From positions 248,001-312,000 of the forward strand of contig NZ_CP013293.1 of NCBI RefSeq assembly GCF_001456155.1: a stretch of 64,000 nucleotides of DNA, read 5' to 3'. The notes beneath the pieces were generated by a model, which worked only from the letters and a program-made list of their open reading frames with translations, did not search any database and was not told where the DNA came from. Shown here piece after piece: positions 1 through 8,996 of the stretch; positions within the stretch are counted from its first letter, which is position 1; each line of letters opens with the position of its first letter. The position numbers and the translations under genes were made by a program. Source of the DNA: Chryseobacterium sp. IHB B 17019. GTDB lineage: Bacteria > Bacteroidota > Bacteroidia > Flavobacteriales > Weeksellaceae.

Positions 1-2
1 CC

Positions 3-1061
3 TGGAGACCCAGCGATCTTGCACAGCGAGACGGTAGAGCTATACGAAAAGGAAACGAGATCGCTAAATTTTTCTCGGACAACAAGGTTGATGTAATTAT
101 TTACGCTGTTGAAAAGTCTCTCGACGCCTTTAAATTCAATCTGTTGTATAATAAGCAATTGTTTATTGATCAGCTGAAAAGCAATAATCTTGGCAAGCGG
201 ACGATTGATGAAGGTAGTATGGATGAGTCGTCCGGTATGAGCTATTCAGAATATGTAGCGATTCTCTCCGGAAATACGGATCTGCTGGATAAGGCCAAGC
301 TTGAAAAACAGATTGCAGGGTTGGAAAGTGAACGGCAGTCGTTCAACCGCTCCAAATTTTCGTCTAAGTATAAGCTCGAGGATCTTACCGCTTCACTGGA
401 AGGTATCCGGACCAAATTAGACCGCATGACGCTCGACTGCAACAATTTTCAGAAAAGGCTTCAAAAAAGTACGGATGGGAAACCCTTAAATCCTATAAAA
501 CTGGTAGGTCTGCCTGAGAACGCCGATATCAATATGATTGGAGCGAAATTAAATAGTATTTCCGACAAAGTAAGAACTGGAGGCGACTACGAGGAGATAG
601 GAAGCTTGTATGGTTTTACCTTGCTGGTGAAGACTGAGGTTTCAGAGAAAGAGGGTGCGCATTTAAAGACCAACCGTTTTTTTGCGCAGGGAGAAAGCAA
701 TTTCAAGTATACCTACAATAACGGGCAGATTGCTGCTGATCCTAAATTGGCTGCGATGAACTTTCTAAGCGCGTTACAGAAAATATCGGGGCTTATTGAT
801 AAGGAAAAAGAAAATATTGAGGCGATAGAAAAAGATATTCCTGTACTTACACATATTGTTAATGGTATATGGCCAAAGGAAAATATATTAGCAGTGCTGA
901 AATCGGATCTTTTAGCTATAGACCGAAAGATACAGTTATCCTTAACGCCTGAATCAGAAACAGGATCGGATGTGCAGGAGCAAAAGCAGGCCCCCGCATC
1001 TGATAACTCTATATCATTGGCCTCGGTTAAAGGCATTCATTTGCCCAGAGGTGTTCTTTAA
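3..1061 (+). CDS. C-terminal part of a large DNA helicase/methylase (SNF2-type), truncated by the window edge
   Basis: The frame is open from the window edge to the stop at 1059-1061, well upstream of any ATG, so this is the 3' end of a longer gene. The first residues (RPSDLAQRDGRAIRKGNE) match the conserved motif VI region of SNF2/superfamily 2 helicases (QRxGRxxRxGN). It is followed by a VDVIIYAVEKSLDAF segment typical of the very large helicase/N6-methylase proteins carried by phages and Bacteroidetes conjugative elements. The rest (about residues 70-350) is mostly charged helical sequence and then a glutamine-rich tail. In that family the protein remodels or modifies DNA and sits near conjugation genes, which agrees with the mob/tra genes that follow. 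The N-terminal catalytic domains lie outside the window, so activity cannot be judged. Confidence 0.75.
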   Translation, partial: WRPSDLAQRDGRAIRKGNEIAKFFSDNKVDVIIYAVEKSLDAFKFNLLYNKQLFIDQLKSNNLGKRTIDEGSMDESSGMSYSEYVAILSGNTDLLDKAKLEKQIAGLESERQSFNRSKFSSKYKLEDLTASLEGIRTKLDRMTLDCNNFQKRLQKSTDGKPLNPIKLVGLPENADINMIGAKLNSISDKVRTGGDYEEIGSLYGFTLLVKTEVSEKEGAHLKTNRFFAQGESNFKYTYNNGQIAADPKLAAMNFLSALQKISGLIDKEKENIEAIEKDIPVLTHIVNGIWPKENILAVLKSDLLAIDRKIQLSLTPESETGSDVQEQKQAPASDNSISLASVKGIHLPRGVL

Positions 1062-1163
1062 GCATTGGTTTTCTTGGTATCCGGGAAGCTGAAGAAGTAG
1101 GACAGAGAATAGCGCTGGTTCTCAAATGGTATTTTGACGAGCAGAATTTGCGTTGAATCGGTT

Positions 1164-1193
1164 AACCGGCTTGGATAAGATACCAGGCCGGTT
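1164..1193. terminator. Hairpin between convergent genes
   Basis: AACCGGCTTGG and CCAGGCCGGTT form an 11-bp stem (one G-T wobble) with an 8-base loop. It lies between the helicase-like gene ending at 1061 and the response regulator ending at 1212. No strong T-run follows on the plus strand, so it may be a weak terminator or only a structured spacer. Confidence 0.4.
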
Positions 1194-1211
1194 GGACTTA
1201 ATTACAGTATT

Positions 1212-1568
1212 TTACGAATTTTTTTTGACGACCTCTATCATATCATCGATATCAAAAGGCTTTTGGAGGTAGTCATCTGCCTGGCTTTCTTTTGCCGTTT
1301 GAGGCAGGTCGTTTGCTGTTGACGTGAGGATAGCACCGATGTCCTGCGTTTGAGGATCGGATTTCAATTCTTTGATCACTTTGGATCCTCTCTTTTCACC
1401 CTTGATGTGATCATCTATAACAACTACGTCAGGATCGATTTCCTCAATATTTTCTACAGGTTCGGTAGTTAGTGATGGAGTGACATCAAAGCCTTCCTCT
1501 TCCAAAACCTGGTCCATTATTTCCAGGATTTCTTCATTATCCTGAATCAGGACAACCTTTTTTTTCAT
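1212..1568 (-). CDS. Single-domain response regulator (CheY-like receiver)
   Basis: This 118-aa protein is a lone receiver domain without an output domain. Visible landmarks are the acidic pocket near D10-N11-E12, the hydrophobic strand DVVVID ending in the likely phosphoacceptor D52, T84-A85 in the LTSTAND segment and the conserved K103 in the QKPF motif. The first acidic pocket reads QDNEE rather than the more usual DDD/DDE, so metal binding could be altered. Such proteins are phosphorylated by histidine kinases and act by protein-protein contact. No kinase gene is nearby, so its partner must be elsewhere. ATG at 1566-1568 follows an AT-rich leader. It is convergent with the helicase gene and divergent from the TetR gene. 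Confidence 0.85.
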   Translation of the reverse strand: MKKKVVLIQDNEEILEIMDQVLEEEGFDVTPSLTTEPVENIEEIDPDVVVIDDHIKGEKRGSKVIKELKSDPQTQDIGAILTSTANDLPQTAKESQADDYLQKPFDIDDMIEVVKKNS

Positions 1569-1733
1569 ACACGTTAATTTTATATAAAAATAATGAAAAA
1601 ATCATTACACTATGATGTCACGATTTGACTTTGGATAAAGAACCGCTTACATAAGTTTATAAAAAATCAGGCAGTTAAAAAACTCTTTATATCTTGAGAT
1701 AAAAGTTGCAAATTGCTTATGAATTTAATTTTC

Positions 1734-2366
1734 ATGACAAGAAAAATCACAAGCGGACCTATTAGGGATAAAGACCGTACCAAACTGAAACTGTTGACTG
1801 CTGTTGGTCTGATCTTAAAAAAGAAGGGCTTTAGTGGCATCAGTGTAACTAACATAGCCAATAAAGCGGAAGTAAACAGAAAGCTGATTTATGCCTATTT
1901 TGGCAGCTTAGAAAAGCTTGTGCAGGACTATCTGAACAGCAGGGACTATTGGAGTATGAGCCCAGAAAAGATTGATGGTATCATAGAAGAGAGTAAAAAA
2001 GATTTTGGAAAGCAAACAGCGTATTTGCTTCTGGAGAACCAATTTGAGGCTTTGATGAGTAACGAAGAAATGCGTAAGATTATTCTCTGGGGATTAAGTG
2101 AAAACTTAACACCGCTTAAGCAGCTTAATACAGAACGAGAACGATTTGGTGAGCAATTTTTTTCAAAATTAACAGATGATCATTTTAAAGAAAGCGAAAA
2201 AAACTTTAGGGCTATAACGGGAATCCTCGTAGGAGGTGTCTATTATCTAACCTTACAAGCTAAGATGAGCGGCGAGACGATGTGCGGCATCGATATAACC
2301 ACAGAGAGAGGCAGTTCAGAAATAAAGAAGACCCTTAGGCAAATCATAGATTGGGCGTATGCGTAA
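1734..2366 (+). CDS. TetR/AcrR family transcriptional regulator
   Basis: The N-terminal 60 residues show the TetR helix-turn-helix: a helix through LLTAVGLILKKKGF, then SVTNIANKAEVNRKLIYAYF, which matches the family's T-x-x-I-A-x-x-A-x-V-x-x-x-x-x-Y-x-Y-F pattern. The remainder is a helical ligand-binding/dimerisation region with no recognisable specificity. I chose ATG at 1734 (MTRKITSG) because the residues before it look unstructured; an ATG at 1719 in the same frame is equally possible. The gene is alone, between a response regulator and the mobC end, so its target is not obvious. It could control the mobilisation genes, but no operator was recognised. Confidence 0.85.
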   Translation: MTRKITSGPIRDKDRTKLKLLTAVGLILKKKGFSGISVTNIANKAEVNRKLIYAYFGSLEKLVQDYLNSRDYWSMSPEKIDGIIEESKKDFGKQTAYLLLENQFEALMSNEEMRKIILWGLSENLTPLKQLNTERERFGEQFFSKLTDDHFKESEKNFRAITGILVGGVYYLTLQAKMSGETMCGIDITTERGSSEIKKTLRQIIDWAYA

Positions 2367-2453
2367 GATTCTTTTTTGATTAGAAATAGGATATTTTTAG
2401 ATACCAACATCCGCGCAGGATCTTTGCTGGTACTCACCAGAGAGTCCCGTGTA

Positions 2454-4451
2454 TTAAGTGATCACAAGGTGCTGAAGATCCGGATCGTTCTTGATCCTTT
2501 CGAGCTCATCTGTGATGATTGTCATGATATCGCTTTTGATTTGACGGTAATTATCTTCGATTTCCTGTTTCATGTTATCTTGTCCCTGTGCATCTAAGAA
2601 TTTTGCAATCTGCGGGATCTTCTTGTAAATCTTGCTTTCTGCGGCTACTTTTCCACTATCCACCACAATTTCTGCATGAAAAATCTTTTGTTCGATCCGT
2701 TCATCGAAATTGTCTGATATCGCACCCACAAATACGCCCTGCGTCAATGTTGAAATCTTAGAAGCAGGGATCAAACTATCTAGCTGCGTGGAAATGGAGG
2801 TGGATTTATCATTTCTGTTAATGCTCAGACTTTGTCGCTTTTGGAGTACCTTACCAAAACGTTCCGATAGGCTTTTTGCTGTTTCACCAACAACCTGGCC
2901 ACTAAATATATTCCCGACCGTATTCTGTATTACCTTAGCCTCTTTATCGCCATAATCCCGTATTAATTGTGAAAAATCTTGAAATCCTAAACAAACGGCT
3001 ACCTTATTACTTCTTGCTGTTGCAATAAGATTGTCCAATCCACGAAAATAAATCGTCGGTAGTTCGTCGATGATTACTGAGCTTTTCAATTGCCCTTTCT
3101 TGTTTATGAGTTTTACAATTCTTGAATTGTAGAGACCTAGTGCGGCGGAATAGATATTCTGACGGTCGGGATTATTGCCTACGCAAAGAATTTTAGGCTC
3201 TTTAGGATTATTGATGTCTAAAGTAAAATCGTCGCCTGTCATCACCCAATAGAGTTGGGGAGAAATCATTCTCGACAGGGGGATTTTCGCAGATGCTATC
3301 TGACCCTGCAATTGATCTTGGGCACCTCCCTGCCATGCATCCATGAAAGGAGATAGATAATTTTCCAGGTCGGCATAGGAGGTAAGGATCGTGAAGACCT
3401 CGGAATATTTTTTATTGAGCAATTCTATGGCATGGGGAAAGGTGCAGTATTTGCCATTATCGTAGATTTTTAGAAACCAGATAATGGCTGCAAGCAAAAT
3501 GATTGGAGACTCGACAAAAAAATCCCCCTGTTTTTGAATCCAGCTTCTGTTCAGATTTAGCATGATGGTATAAGCTGACTCGTACGCATCCGAAATGTCT
3601 GTCATGAAATCCGGATTAATAGGATTGCAACGGTGGCTGTGTCTTGGATCATCAAAATTGATGACATAGAATTTCGGTTTGACTGAGTATTTGTCGGTGT
3701 GCTTTAAAAGATGATTGTACGCAATGGTCGAAAGGTCATCGAACTTGAAATCGTAGATATACATCGAAAAGCCTTTTTCGATCTGCTGTTTGATGTAATT
3801 ATTGACAATTGCATAGGATTTGCCGGAGCCTGGCGTACCGAGGACAATTGTGGCGCGAAAGGGGTTCACTATATTAATCCACCCGTTGTTCCATTTCTTA
3901 TTGTAATAGAATTTTGTAGGTAAATTGACTGAATATTCATTTTGGATCAACCTGGTTTCCTGCATGAAGCTTTCATTTTCCATATTGAAGACATCATCCA
4001 TCAAATTGTCTTTCAGCAGTCGACTCATCCAAACTCCGGCCATCAGTAGTAAAATATATCCACCCATAAGCGTTAAGCCATAAAAGAACGCTGCGATCTC
4101 AACGGGAAGTTTTAGGAGAGGAATGTTGAAGAAGAACAATACAAATCCTACTGCCCATGCAGTATGGATTTTCCTCCATGTGATTTTTTCATTTTTAGCT
4201 CCTCTAGTTCCCAGGCAACTCAATGACAAAAGCACTAAAGCAAATATTTTGGTGTAGAGTGTATGCGAAAATAAACTCGCCGTCTTTTGGAAATTTTGAA
4301 GTATCTTATTGATAATTTCAAGCGTCCATCCCTGTTCAAGAAAGAATCCGTAACAGTACCAATAAAAGTGCATGAGTATTAAAATGATACTTACTGCACG
4401 CATAAAAGCCATGATTTTAGCAAGACCTCTTAAGTCATCTTCTCCCTGCAT
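2454..4451 (-). CDS. mobC: Conjugative coupling protein MobC (TraG/VirD4-type ATPase)
   Basis: This 665-aa protein couples the relaxase-DNA complex to the mating-pair channel. The N-terminal 145 residues contain four hydrophobic membrane segments (about 13-38, 64-80, 100-122, 124-145). The cytoplasmic ATPase follows, with Walker A GTPGSGKS at 205-212. A Walker B-like strand SSVIIDELP and the adjacent YFRGLDNLIATARS segment, typical of TraG/TraD proteins, come later. It lies downstream of mobA-mobB on the same strand, separated by about 280 bp, the usual mobA-mobB-mobC order in Bacteroidetes conjugative elements. Length and motifs look complete. The 278-bp gap before mobB holds no evident gene. 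Confidence 0.92.
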   Translation of the reverse strand: MQGEDDLRGLAKIMAFMRAVSIILILMHFYWYCYGFFLEQGWTLEIINKILQNFQKTASLFSHTLYTKIFALVLLSLSCLGTRGAKNEKITWRKIHTAWAVGFVLFFFNIPLLKLPVEIAAFFYGLTLMGGYILLLMAGVWMSRLLKDNLMDDVFNMENESFMQETRLIQNEYSVNLPTKFYYNKKWNNGWINIVNPFRATIVLGTPGSGKSYAIVNNYIKQQIEKGFSMYIYDFKFDDLSTIAYNHLLKHTDKYSVKPKFYVINFDDPRHSHRCNPINPDFMTDISDAYESAYTIMLNLNRSWIQKQGDFFVESPIILLAAIIWFLKIYDNGKYCTFPHAIELLNKKYSEVFTILTSYADLENYLSPFMDAWQGGAQDQLQGQIASAKIPLSRMISPQLYWVMTGDDFTLDINNPKEPKILCVGNNPDRQNIYSAALGLYNSRIVKLINKKGQLKSSVIIDELPTIYFRGLDNLIATARSNKVAVCLGFQDFSQLIRDYGDKEAKVIQNTVGNIFSGQVVGETAKSLSERFGKVLQKRQSLSINRNDKSTSISTQLDSLIPASKISTLTQGVFVGAISDNFDERIEQKIFHAEIVVDSGKVAAESKIYKKIPQIAKFLDAQGQDNMKQEIEDNYRQIKSDIMTIITDELERIKNDPDLQHLVIT

Positions 4452-4729
4452 TCTTTAAACTTTTTTGTTAGAAAAGGAAATGTAGAGGTGCTTTTTTGAG
4501 ATTATTGTCCGCTGGCGTTCATTGTCATCGGATGGCATTTGATGACGCGGATATGTGATTAAAGAAGGTGACCGGAAAGGTAATGGTTGCCTTTACTCTA
4601 AAAAAAAGTTTAAATCAAAGAGGACCACTTCGTTGAGTTTTTTTATTGATAGCAGTTTTCTTTGTAAATAAAAGACAATTTTATTTTTAACAAATGTCAA
4701 CTATAAATGGGGCTGCAATCTGTTCTAAT

Positions 4730-6028
4730 TTATTTTTTTGAGTTTTGTTTCCTTTTTCTCTTTATTTGATTTTCGAATAATAGTTCGTCCACATTATCTC
4801 CATTTGCTCCCGGCAATAAACCTCCTAAAGCTTCAATTAGACCAGGATCTTCAGTTGTGTATTGAACTGGTTCTTTATTTAAAAAATCAAAAAGATTATG
4901 TGGGGCTGCCTCGTGTGATCGGTCTGCGGATGTGGCTAAGCCTTTAGAACTTTCATCTGGTCTCATCTTAATTTCAGGTCCATGATTATTGTTCCACAAA
5001 TCGTTGAATTTATTTGCGGAAAATTCTTTCCCGAGGCGTGAACCATTCCATACTGTCTTCGAGTTATGGTCGATAAATGTTATTCCATAAATGCGGCTTT
5101 CGGCATTTCTTCGAACCACGGTATTGATACCTTGGTCAAGCAAAAGCGTTTTAAAACTTGTTGGATCGCCTGTAATATGTAATGCAATTTCTATGGCTTT
5201 TTTAAGAGAAGCTTTCAAAGGGTTATTTTTTAAGGATTGCGTAGACGCGGTAAGATGCAGTAGTAATCCCAGATATCCGGCATCTTTGCCAAAAAGCGAT
5301 GCTTTAAAAGGATTACTTACCTTCTCACCATTTTCATTTAGGGCAAAGTACACCAGACCCTGTTTGAGTATGCCATGGATCTCACCTTTTACTTCTTCAG
5401 CGGTTATATTGAAAAGGGAAAGGAGAGCATTATATTCGCCTAGACTTTGGTACTTGTAATATTTCGGCAGGTGTCGCACGACCGATGCGATCTGACTTTT
5501 TATATCGCCTTTTTGATAATTAACCGGGTCAAAAATTTTCTTATCAACTGCAAGCGTTTTTTCCTCTACCGGTATCAGCTGATATTTGCTTTCAAGTTCC
5601 CTAGATACTTTCATTGAACGCAGATGGTCATATCTATCGGAAATTTTTTTTCCATCGATTGCAACACATATGGATACTATATGGATGTGAGTACGGTCAA
5701 TATCAGTATGTTTAAAAACTACAAATGGCTGGTTTCCGTATCCCATCTGCTCCATATAGTCCTGTGCAATAGCCTGAAATGTATCATCGTTCACCTCATC
5801 TCTCGGATGCGGATTGAGCGAAATATGCAGAACTGGTTTCTCAGTTTTATTATTTGCAATGAGATAGGGCTCAAAAGAACGCAACAATTCAGGGGCAGAA
5901 TAACAGCCATTTAAAGTTTCCACCATATTATGTGTGTGAAGGACTTGCCCGTTGTCTTTCTCAACTTTTAATAGATTGTAGCTAAGCGCACCGATCAAAT
6001 TTTCGCCTTTTCCAATTTTTGCAATCAT
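4730..6028 (-). CDS. mobB: Relaxase MobB (relaxase/mobilisation nuclease domain)
   Basis: This is the conjugative relaxase that nicks oriT and pilots the strand. The histidine-rich metal-binding motif KHTDIDRTHIHIVS (H-x-D-x-x-x-x-H-x-H) lies about 105 residues in. An upstream GALSYNLLK segment and the later conserved RYDHLRSMKVSRELE segment fit Bacteroidetes MobB/BmgA-type relaxases. I place the start at ATG 6026-6028 (MIAKIGKGENL), because relaxases of this group begin that way. An in-frame ATG at 6061 would add 11 residues and overlap mobA by 26 bp. The nicking tyrosine is not certain; Y28 in the SYNLL segment is a candidate by position. The C-terminal tail is low complexity and basic (IKRKRKQNSKK). 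It forms an operon with mobA upstream. Confidence 0.9.
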   Translation of the reverse strand: MIAKIGKGENLIGALSYNLLKVEKDNGQVLHTHNMVETLNGCYSAPELLRSFEPYLIANNKTEKPVLHISLNPHPRDEVNDDTFQAIAQDYMEQMGYGNQPFVVFKHTDIDRTHIHIVSICVAIDGKKISDRYDHLRSMKVSRELESKYQLIPVEEKTLAVDKKIFDPVNYQKGDIKSQIASVVRHLPKYYKYQSLGEYNALLSLFNITAEEVKGEIHGILKQGLVYFALNENGEKVSNPFKASLFGKDAGYLGLLLHLTASTQSLKNNPLKASLKKAIEIALHITGDPTSFKTLLLDQGINTVVRRNAESRIYGITFIDHNSKTVWNGSRLGKEFSANKFNDLWNNNHGPEIKMRPDESSKGLATSADRSHEAAPHNLFDFLNKEPVQYTTEDPGLIEALGGLLPGANGDNVDELLFENQIKRKRKQNSKK

Positions 6029-6035
6029 ATCAATA

Positions 6036-6467
6036 CTAGTTTTTAAGGTGCTTCTGTTCAAAATCCTTCGTTAGTTCAATAATCTGCTGGCATAATTTTG
6101 CCAATTCAGCGGTTTGTTTTTCCAGTTTGTAGAGGTAAGCAGCTGCTTTTTTTTCAGAAAAATTGCGGTATAGAATTTTCACAATCTGATTATAGTTGAT
6201 TCCTACTGCTCTGAACTGTCCGTATAAAGTGGTGAGACGCATATAGTAATCCGTTGTCGCTTGATCAAGTTTTACAGTTTTTATTTCCTTCCCAAACAGT
6301 ACCGAAACGATAAATTTTGCTTTATTGTTCATTCCTGATGCTTCAAAAAGTGATAACAATCTGCTATTCTCTTCGGCTGTAAGCCGAAAAACATGGCGGT
6401 GTATACTTGGGTTGTCTTTTGGATGACGTCCGCCTTTATGCTGTGGTTTTTTATTATTCTGATCCAT
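6036..6467 (-). CDS. mobA: Mobilisation accessory protein MobA
   Basis: This 143-aa basic protein has the layout of Bacteroidetes MobA/MbpC accessory factors: a polar N-terminus (KGGRHPKDNPSIHRHVFRLT), which in this group is a ribbon-helix-helix-like DNA-binding part, then a helical segment containing GINYNQIVKILYRNFSEKKA. The NxxNQIVK-type motif is characteristic of relaxosome accessory proteins. It would bind oriT and help the relaxase. It directly precedes mobB, with 7 bp or an overlap depending on the mobB start. The hairpin-rich region immediately upstream (6487-6720) is the likely binding site. Confidence 0.88.
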   Translation of the reverse strand: MDQNNKKPQHKGGRHPKDNPSIHRHVFRLTAEENSRLLSLFEASGMNNKAKFIVSVLFGKEIKTVKLDQATTDYYMRLTTLYGQFRAVGINYNQIVKILYRNFSEKKAAAYLYKLEKQTAELAKLCQQIIELTKDFEQKHLKN

Positions 6468-6486
6468 AAGAATTACAAGATTAAGA

Positions 6487-6720
6487 TTATAAACTCCCGA
6501 CTTCGGAGGGGGTTTTCGGCCCTCTGCAAGAGCAAGGGTTTTGGGGCACGAAATGAATTTCTAGTGCCTCAAAACATACCTTGCTCCTTACGGGTGTAAG
6601 GATAATCCGCCCTACGGGACGGATTTCAGAAAGAAGGGAGATTTCCGTCTGATCCGCTGGGTTTTTTAATCCAGGTTGGTGCGAATTAAAAATAAAATTC
6701 ATATCAAAAATTTATACAAA
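6487..6720. other. Candidate origin of transfer (oriT) with three hairpins
   Basis: This stretch upstream of mobA has no convincing gene and carries several inverted repeats. The strongest joins GAGCAAGG (6530-6537) to CCTTGCTC (6579-6586). Inside it GTTTTGGGGCAC and GTGCCTCAAAAC pair with one wobble, giving a stem of about 20 bp around a short loop. Smaller ones are CTCCCGA...TCGGAGG near 6494-6509 and TCCGCCC/GGGACGGA near 6607-6627. Location next to the relaxosome genes and hairpin density are what is expected of an oriT in these elements. The nic site cannot be assigned by eye. Confidence 0.5.
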
Positions 6721-6729
6721 GTAAAGGCT

Positions 6730-7128
6730 ACGGAATGAAATGATTGCAATGTAAAACCCAGCCAACTACTGCCAAAGTACACCTGACACTACCACCTTAT
6801 TCTGGTCAAATATGTAACTCTGGTTCTTTGTGCCGACAAGCGGATGCAGTGAGGTAAGTAGGTTGTTACGTGCGTACGTACACAGATACAAATCAATGTA
6901 TCGAGGTGTTGATGTGATCAGATGAAAATATATCTCGGTGCACATATAGGGGGGTATAATTGCACGCGTAAAATTACACGCAGGTATATTCCAGTGCAGC
7001 GATAAATATGTCGCTACGCCGACAAGTCAATAGGTACAAACTCATGTCGATACATCAATGCGCTGGGTGGTATAGTTATATGGATGCAGCGCTGTAATTA
7101 GATAGTTAATCATTAATACAGATAAAAA
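6730..7128. other. Repeat-rich regulatory/partition-site-like region upstream of the ParA gene
   Basis: About 400 bp without a gene, between divergent mob and tra operons. It contains short spaced repeats: GCCGACAAG at 6832-6840 and 7018-7026, GGATGCAG at 6842-6849 and 7082-7089, inverted ATGTATCGA (6896-6904) and TCGATACAT (7047-7055), palindromic GTACGTAC near 6874-6881, and AGCGA/TCGCT around 7009. It could hold the tra promoter and binding sites for the ParA/DUF3408 pair. No motif allows a firm assignment. Confidence 0.4.
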
Positions 7129-7896
7129 ATGGAAACAGAACACAAAACCTTATTTATTGCATTTTCATCTCAGAAGGGTGGTGTAGGCAAATCAACTTTT
7201 ACCACACTTACTGCAAGCACATTACATTACCGATTGGGGTATAACGTGGTAGTATTTGATGCCGATTTTCCGCAGTACAGTTTGCTAAAAATGAAAAAAC
7301 GCGATCTGACAATGGTGATGGAAAATGATGTTTTGAAAAGAATGGCCTATAAACAGTTTACTACACTTAATAAGAAGGCTTATCCAATTGTTCAGTCCAA
7401 TGCTGAGGGACTTCTAGATGGCGCGAATGAGTTCCTTAGCACCTCTCCAGTTCCAATAGATGTTGTTTTTTTTGACCTTCCGGGGACAGTAAACACCCCT
7501 GGAATCTTACAGGCGCTTGCCGGTATGCACCATATTTTCACGCCTATAACAGCTGATAGGGTCGTAATGGAAAGTACGTTGGTTTTCACTCAGCTGATGA
7601 AGGACGTGATTATGAAAGAAGGTGAAACCTCTATTGAGACTATAAACCTGTTCTGGAATCAAGTTGATGGCCGGGAGCGCTCGCCCTTATATGATATTTA
7701 CAATGAACTTATTCAAGAATTGGGGTTAAGCCTGATGCCGTGCCAGATTATGAACAGTATGCGTTTTCGTAAGGAGAGTGAATTGAACGCTAAAACAGTT
7801 TTCCGCTCGACAGTTTTGCCCCCGGATGAGCAGGCTATGAAAGCCTGCCGCTTTGACCAGTTTATGAAAGAGTTTTTAAGAATCGTTCGATTATAA
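7129..7896 (+). CDS. traA: ParA-family ATPase (conjugative element TraA)
   Basis: A 255-aa ParA/MinD-type ATPase. The deviant Walker A KGGVGKST lies at residues 16-23. VVVFDADFPQ at about 40-49 carries the Walker A' aspartate, and VVFFDLPG at about 112-119 is the Walker B strand. In Bacteroidetes conjugative elements this gene opens the tra operon and is called TraA. By family it is expected to segregate the circular form or to position the transfer apparatus. The next gene begins 4 bp after its stop and encodes a DUF3408 protein, its usual partner. The repeat-rich stretch upstream could be the cognate site. Confidence 0.9.
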   Translation: METEHKTLFIAFSSQKGGVGKSTFTTLTASTLHYRLGYNVVVFDADFPQYSLLKMKKRDLTMVMENDVLKRMAYKQFTTLNKKAYPIVQSNAEGLLDGANEFLSTSPVPIDVVFFDLPGTVNTPGILQALAGMHHIFTPITADRVVMESTLVFTQLMKDVIMKEGETSIETINLFWNQVDGRERSPLYDIYNELIQELGLSLMPCQIMNSMRFRKESELNAKTVFRSTVLPPDEQAMKACRFDQFMKEFLRIVRL

Positions 7897-7900
7897 CAAC

Positions 7901-8317
7901 ATGGAAAAAGGTAGTAAAAAATCAAGTGCACTAGAGATCAACGAAAAAGAAATGATGCATTTAATGGTTGATGGCGTGAGGATGGAAGGTCTAAAAAACA
8001 ATGCCGAACCAATAGATAATGGGGTAGAGCGCGCGGTTGAGAGAACGGTTCAAAAAGATAAATCCAGATTAAAACGGACAAATGAAGCGAACTACGAACA
8101 TATTTTTTTAAATAAGGTAGAAAGCAATGCCCGCGATGGAAAGACGGTCTATATAAGAAAGGATTTTCATGAGAAACTCTCACGAATAGTACAGGTCATA
8201 GGAGAGGATAAGCTAACCATCTATGCCTATTTAGATAATCTTCTGGCTTACCACTTTGAAGAATTTGGTGAGCAGATCACAAAAAGTTTCAATGATAAGT
8301 ATAAACCAATTTTATAA
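7901..8317 (+). CDS. traB: DUF3408-family protein (conjugative element TraB)
   Basis: A 138-aa protein whose C-terminal half (TVYIRKDFHEKLSRIVQVIG followed by a YLDNLLAYHF segment) matches the DUF3408 family found beside ParA in Bacteroidetes conjugative elements. The N-terminal half is charged and low in hydrophobic residues, probably disordered. By analogy with small partition partners it may bind DNA through a ribbon-helix-helix-like fold, but no direct evidence is visible. It is packed between traA (4 bp) and the next gene (8 bp), so it is cotranscribed. Confidence 0.8.
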   Translation: MEKGSKKSSALEINEKEMMHLMVDGVRMEGLKNNAEPIDNGVERAVERTVQKDKSRLKRTNEANYEHIFLNKVESNARDGKTVYIRKDFHEKLSRIVQVIGEDKLTIYAYLDNLLAYHFEEFGEQITKSFNDKYKPIL

Positions 8318-8325
8318 AAGTAATT

Positions 8326-8958
8326 ATGGAAATAATGATAGTTGTCTGTCTGCTGCTGATAATCCTTTTGCTGTTGCAGGATAAAATTGTCCTCAATGTG
8401 AACCCCAAAAGAACAGAAAGTCATACTGGTCGTGATGTTAACCTACCGGATATCATCGGCTCAACGAAAGCAGTAAAGAGACATTTACTGCCAAAACCGG
8501 ACAGTGATAGCCACGGAAAGGTAAATGGAAATGTTACTGATAATTTTGATCAGGAAATCGACGAAGAAAATGTCGAGATCCGAAATCCGCAGGAAGAACT
8601 GGATGAAGTGTTCGATAATGCACTTGATATAGAAGAAGAGGAAAAAGAGTATAGGGCATATGGGATTTCCGATGATGACAACGGTTTTGCACAGGGAGTT
8701 ACCTTCGAAGAACTGAGTGCCGTGGGGATGGTGCTTCAGCTTGAAAAGCCGGAGCCATCTTTAGAAAGGCAAGCGGCCACTATTGTTCACAAAATACAGG
8801 GAACCGAATTGTTCAGCTTATTGGAAAGCTCTGTGGAGGGAGCTTCGCAAAAAATAGCCATGCTACTGGATCGAAGCCTCTCCGCCGGATCAGATGCCAG
8901 TTCTATTAAACTGCGAAATGAAAATCCGAATGGATTTGATATAGGGGATTTCGTCTAA
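8326..8958 (+). CDS. traD: Conjugal transfer protein, TraD-like, single membrane anchor
   Basis: A 210-aa protein with one N-terminal hydrophobic segment (MEIMIVVCLLLIILLLL), then a polar, very acidic linker (about residues 75-110). The C-terminal domain contains the VTFEELSAVGMVLQ and ATIVHKIQGTELF segments. This is the layout of the protein named TraD in Bacteroidetes conjugative elements. That is a name only and does not mean the F-plasmid coupling protein. A role as an inner-membrane accessory factor is inferred from the position between the par-like genes and the mating-pair genes. It starts 8 bp after traB. Confidence 0.6.
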   Translation: MEIMIVVCLLLIILLLLQDKIVLNVNPKRTESHTGRDVNLPDIIGSTKAVKRHLLPKPDSDSHGKVNGNVTDNFDQEIDEENVEIRNPQEELDEVFDNALDIEEEEKEYRAYGISDDDNGFAQGVTFEELSAVGMVLQLEKPEPSLERQAATIVHKIQGTELFSLLESSVEGASQKIAMLLDRSLSAGSDASSIKLRNENPNGFDIGDFV

Positions 8959-8996
8959 TTGACGAGTCCTCTGTATTTTTTTAAGGAAAAGCAGAT

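Noticed and set aside
713..1036. 107-aa minus-strand frame inside the helicase-like gene
   Set aside because: It lies opposite a longer convincing coding frame and has a serine/cysteine-rich composition typical of shadow frames.
6487..6702. 71-aa minus-strand frame upstream of mobA
   Set aside because: The sequence is dominated by inverted repeats and reads as non-protein-like, so the region is better explained as oriT.
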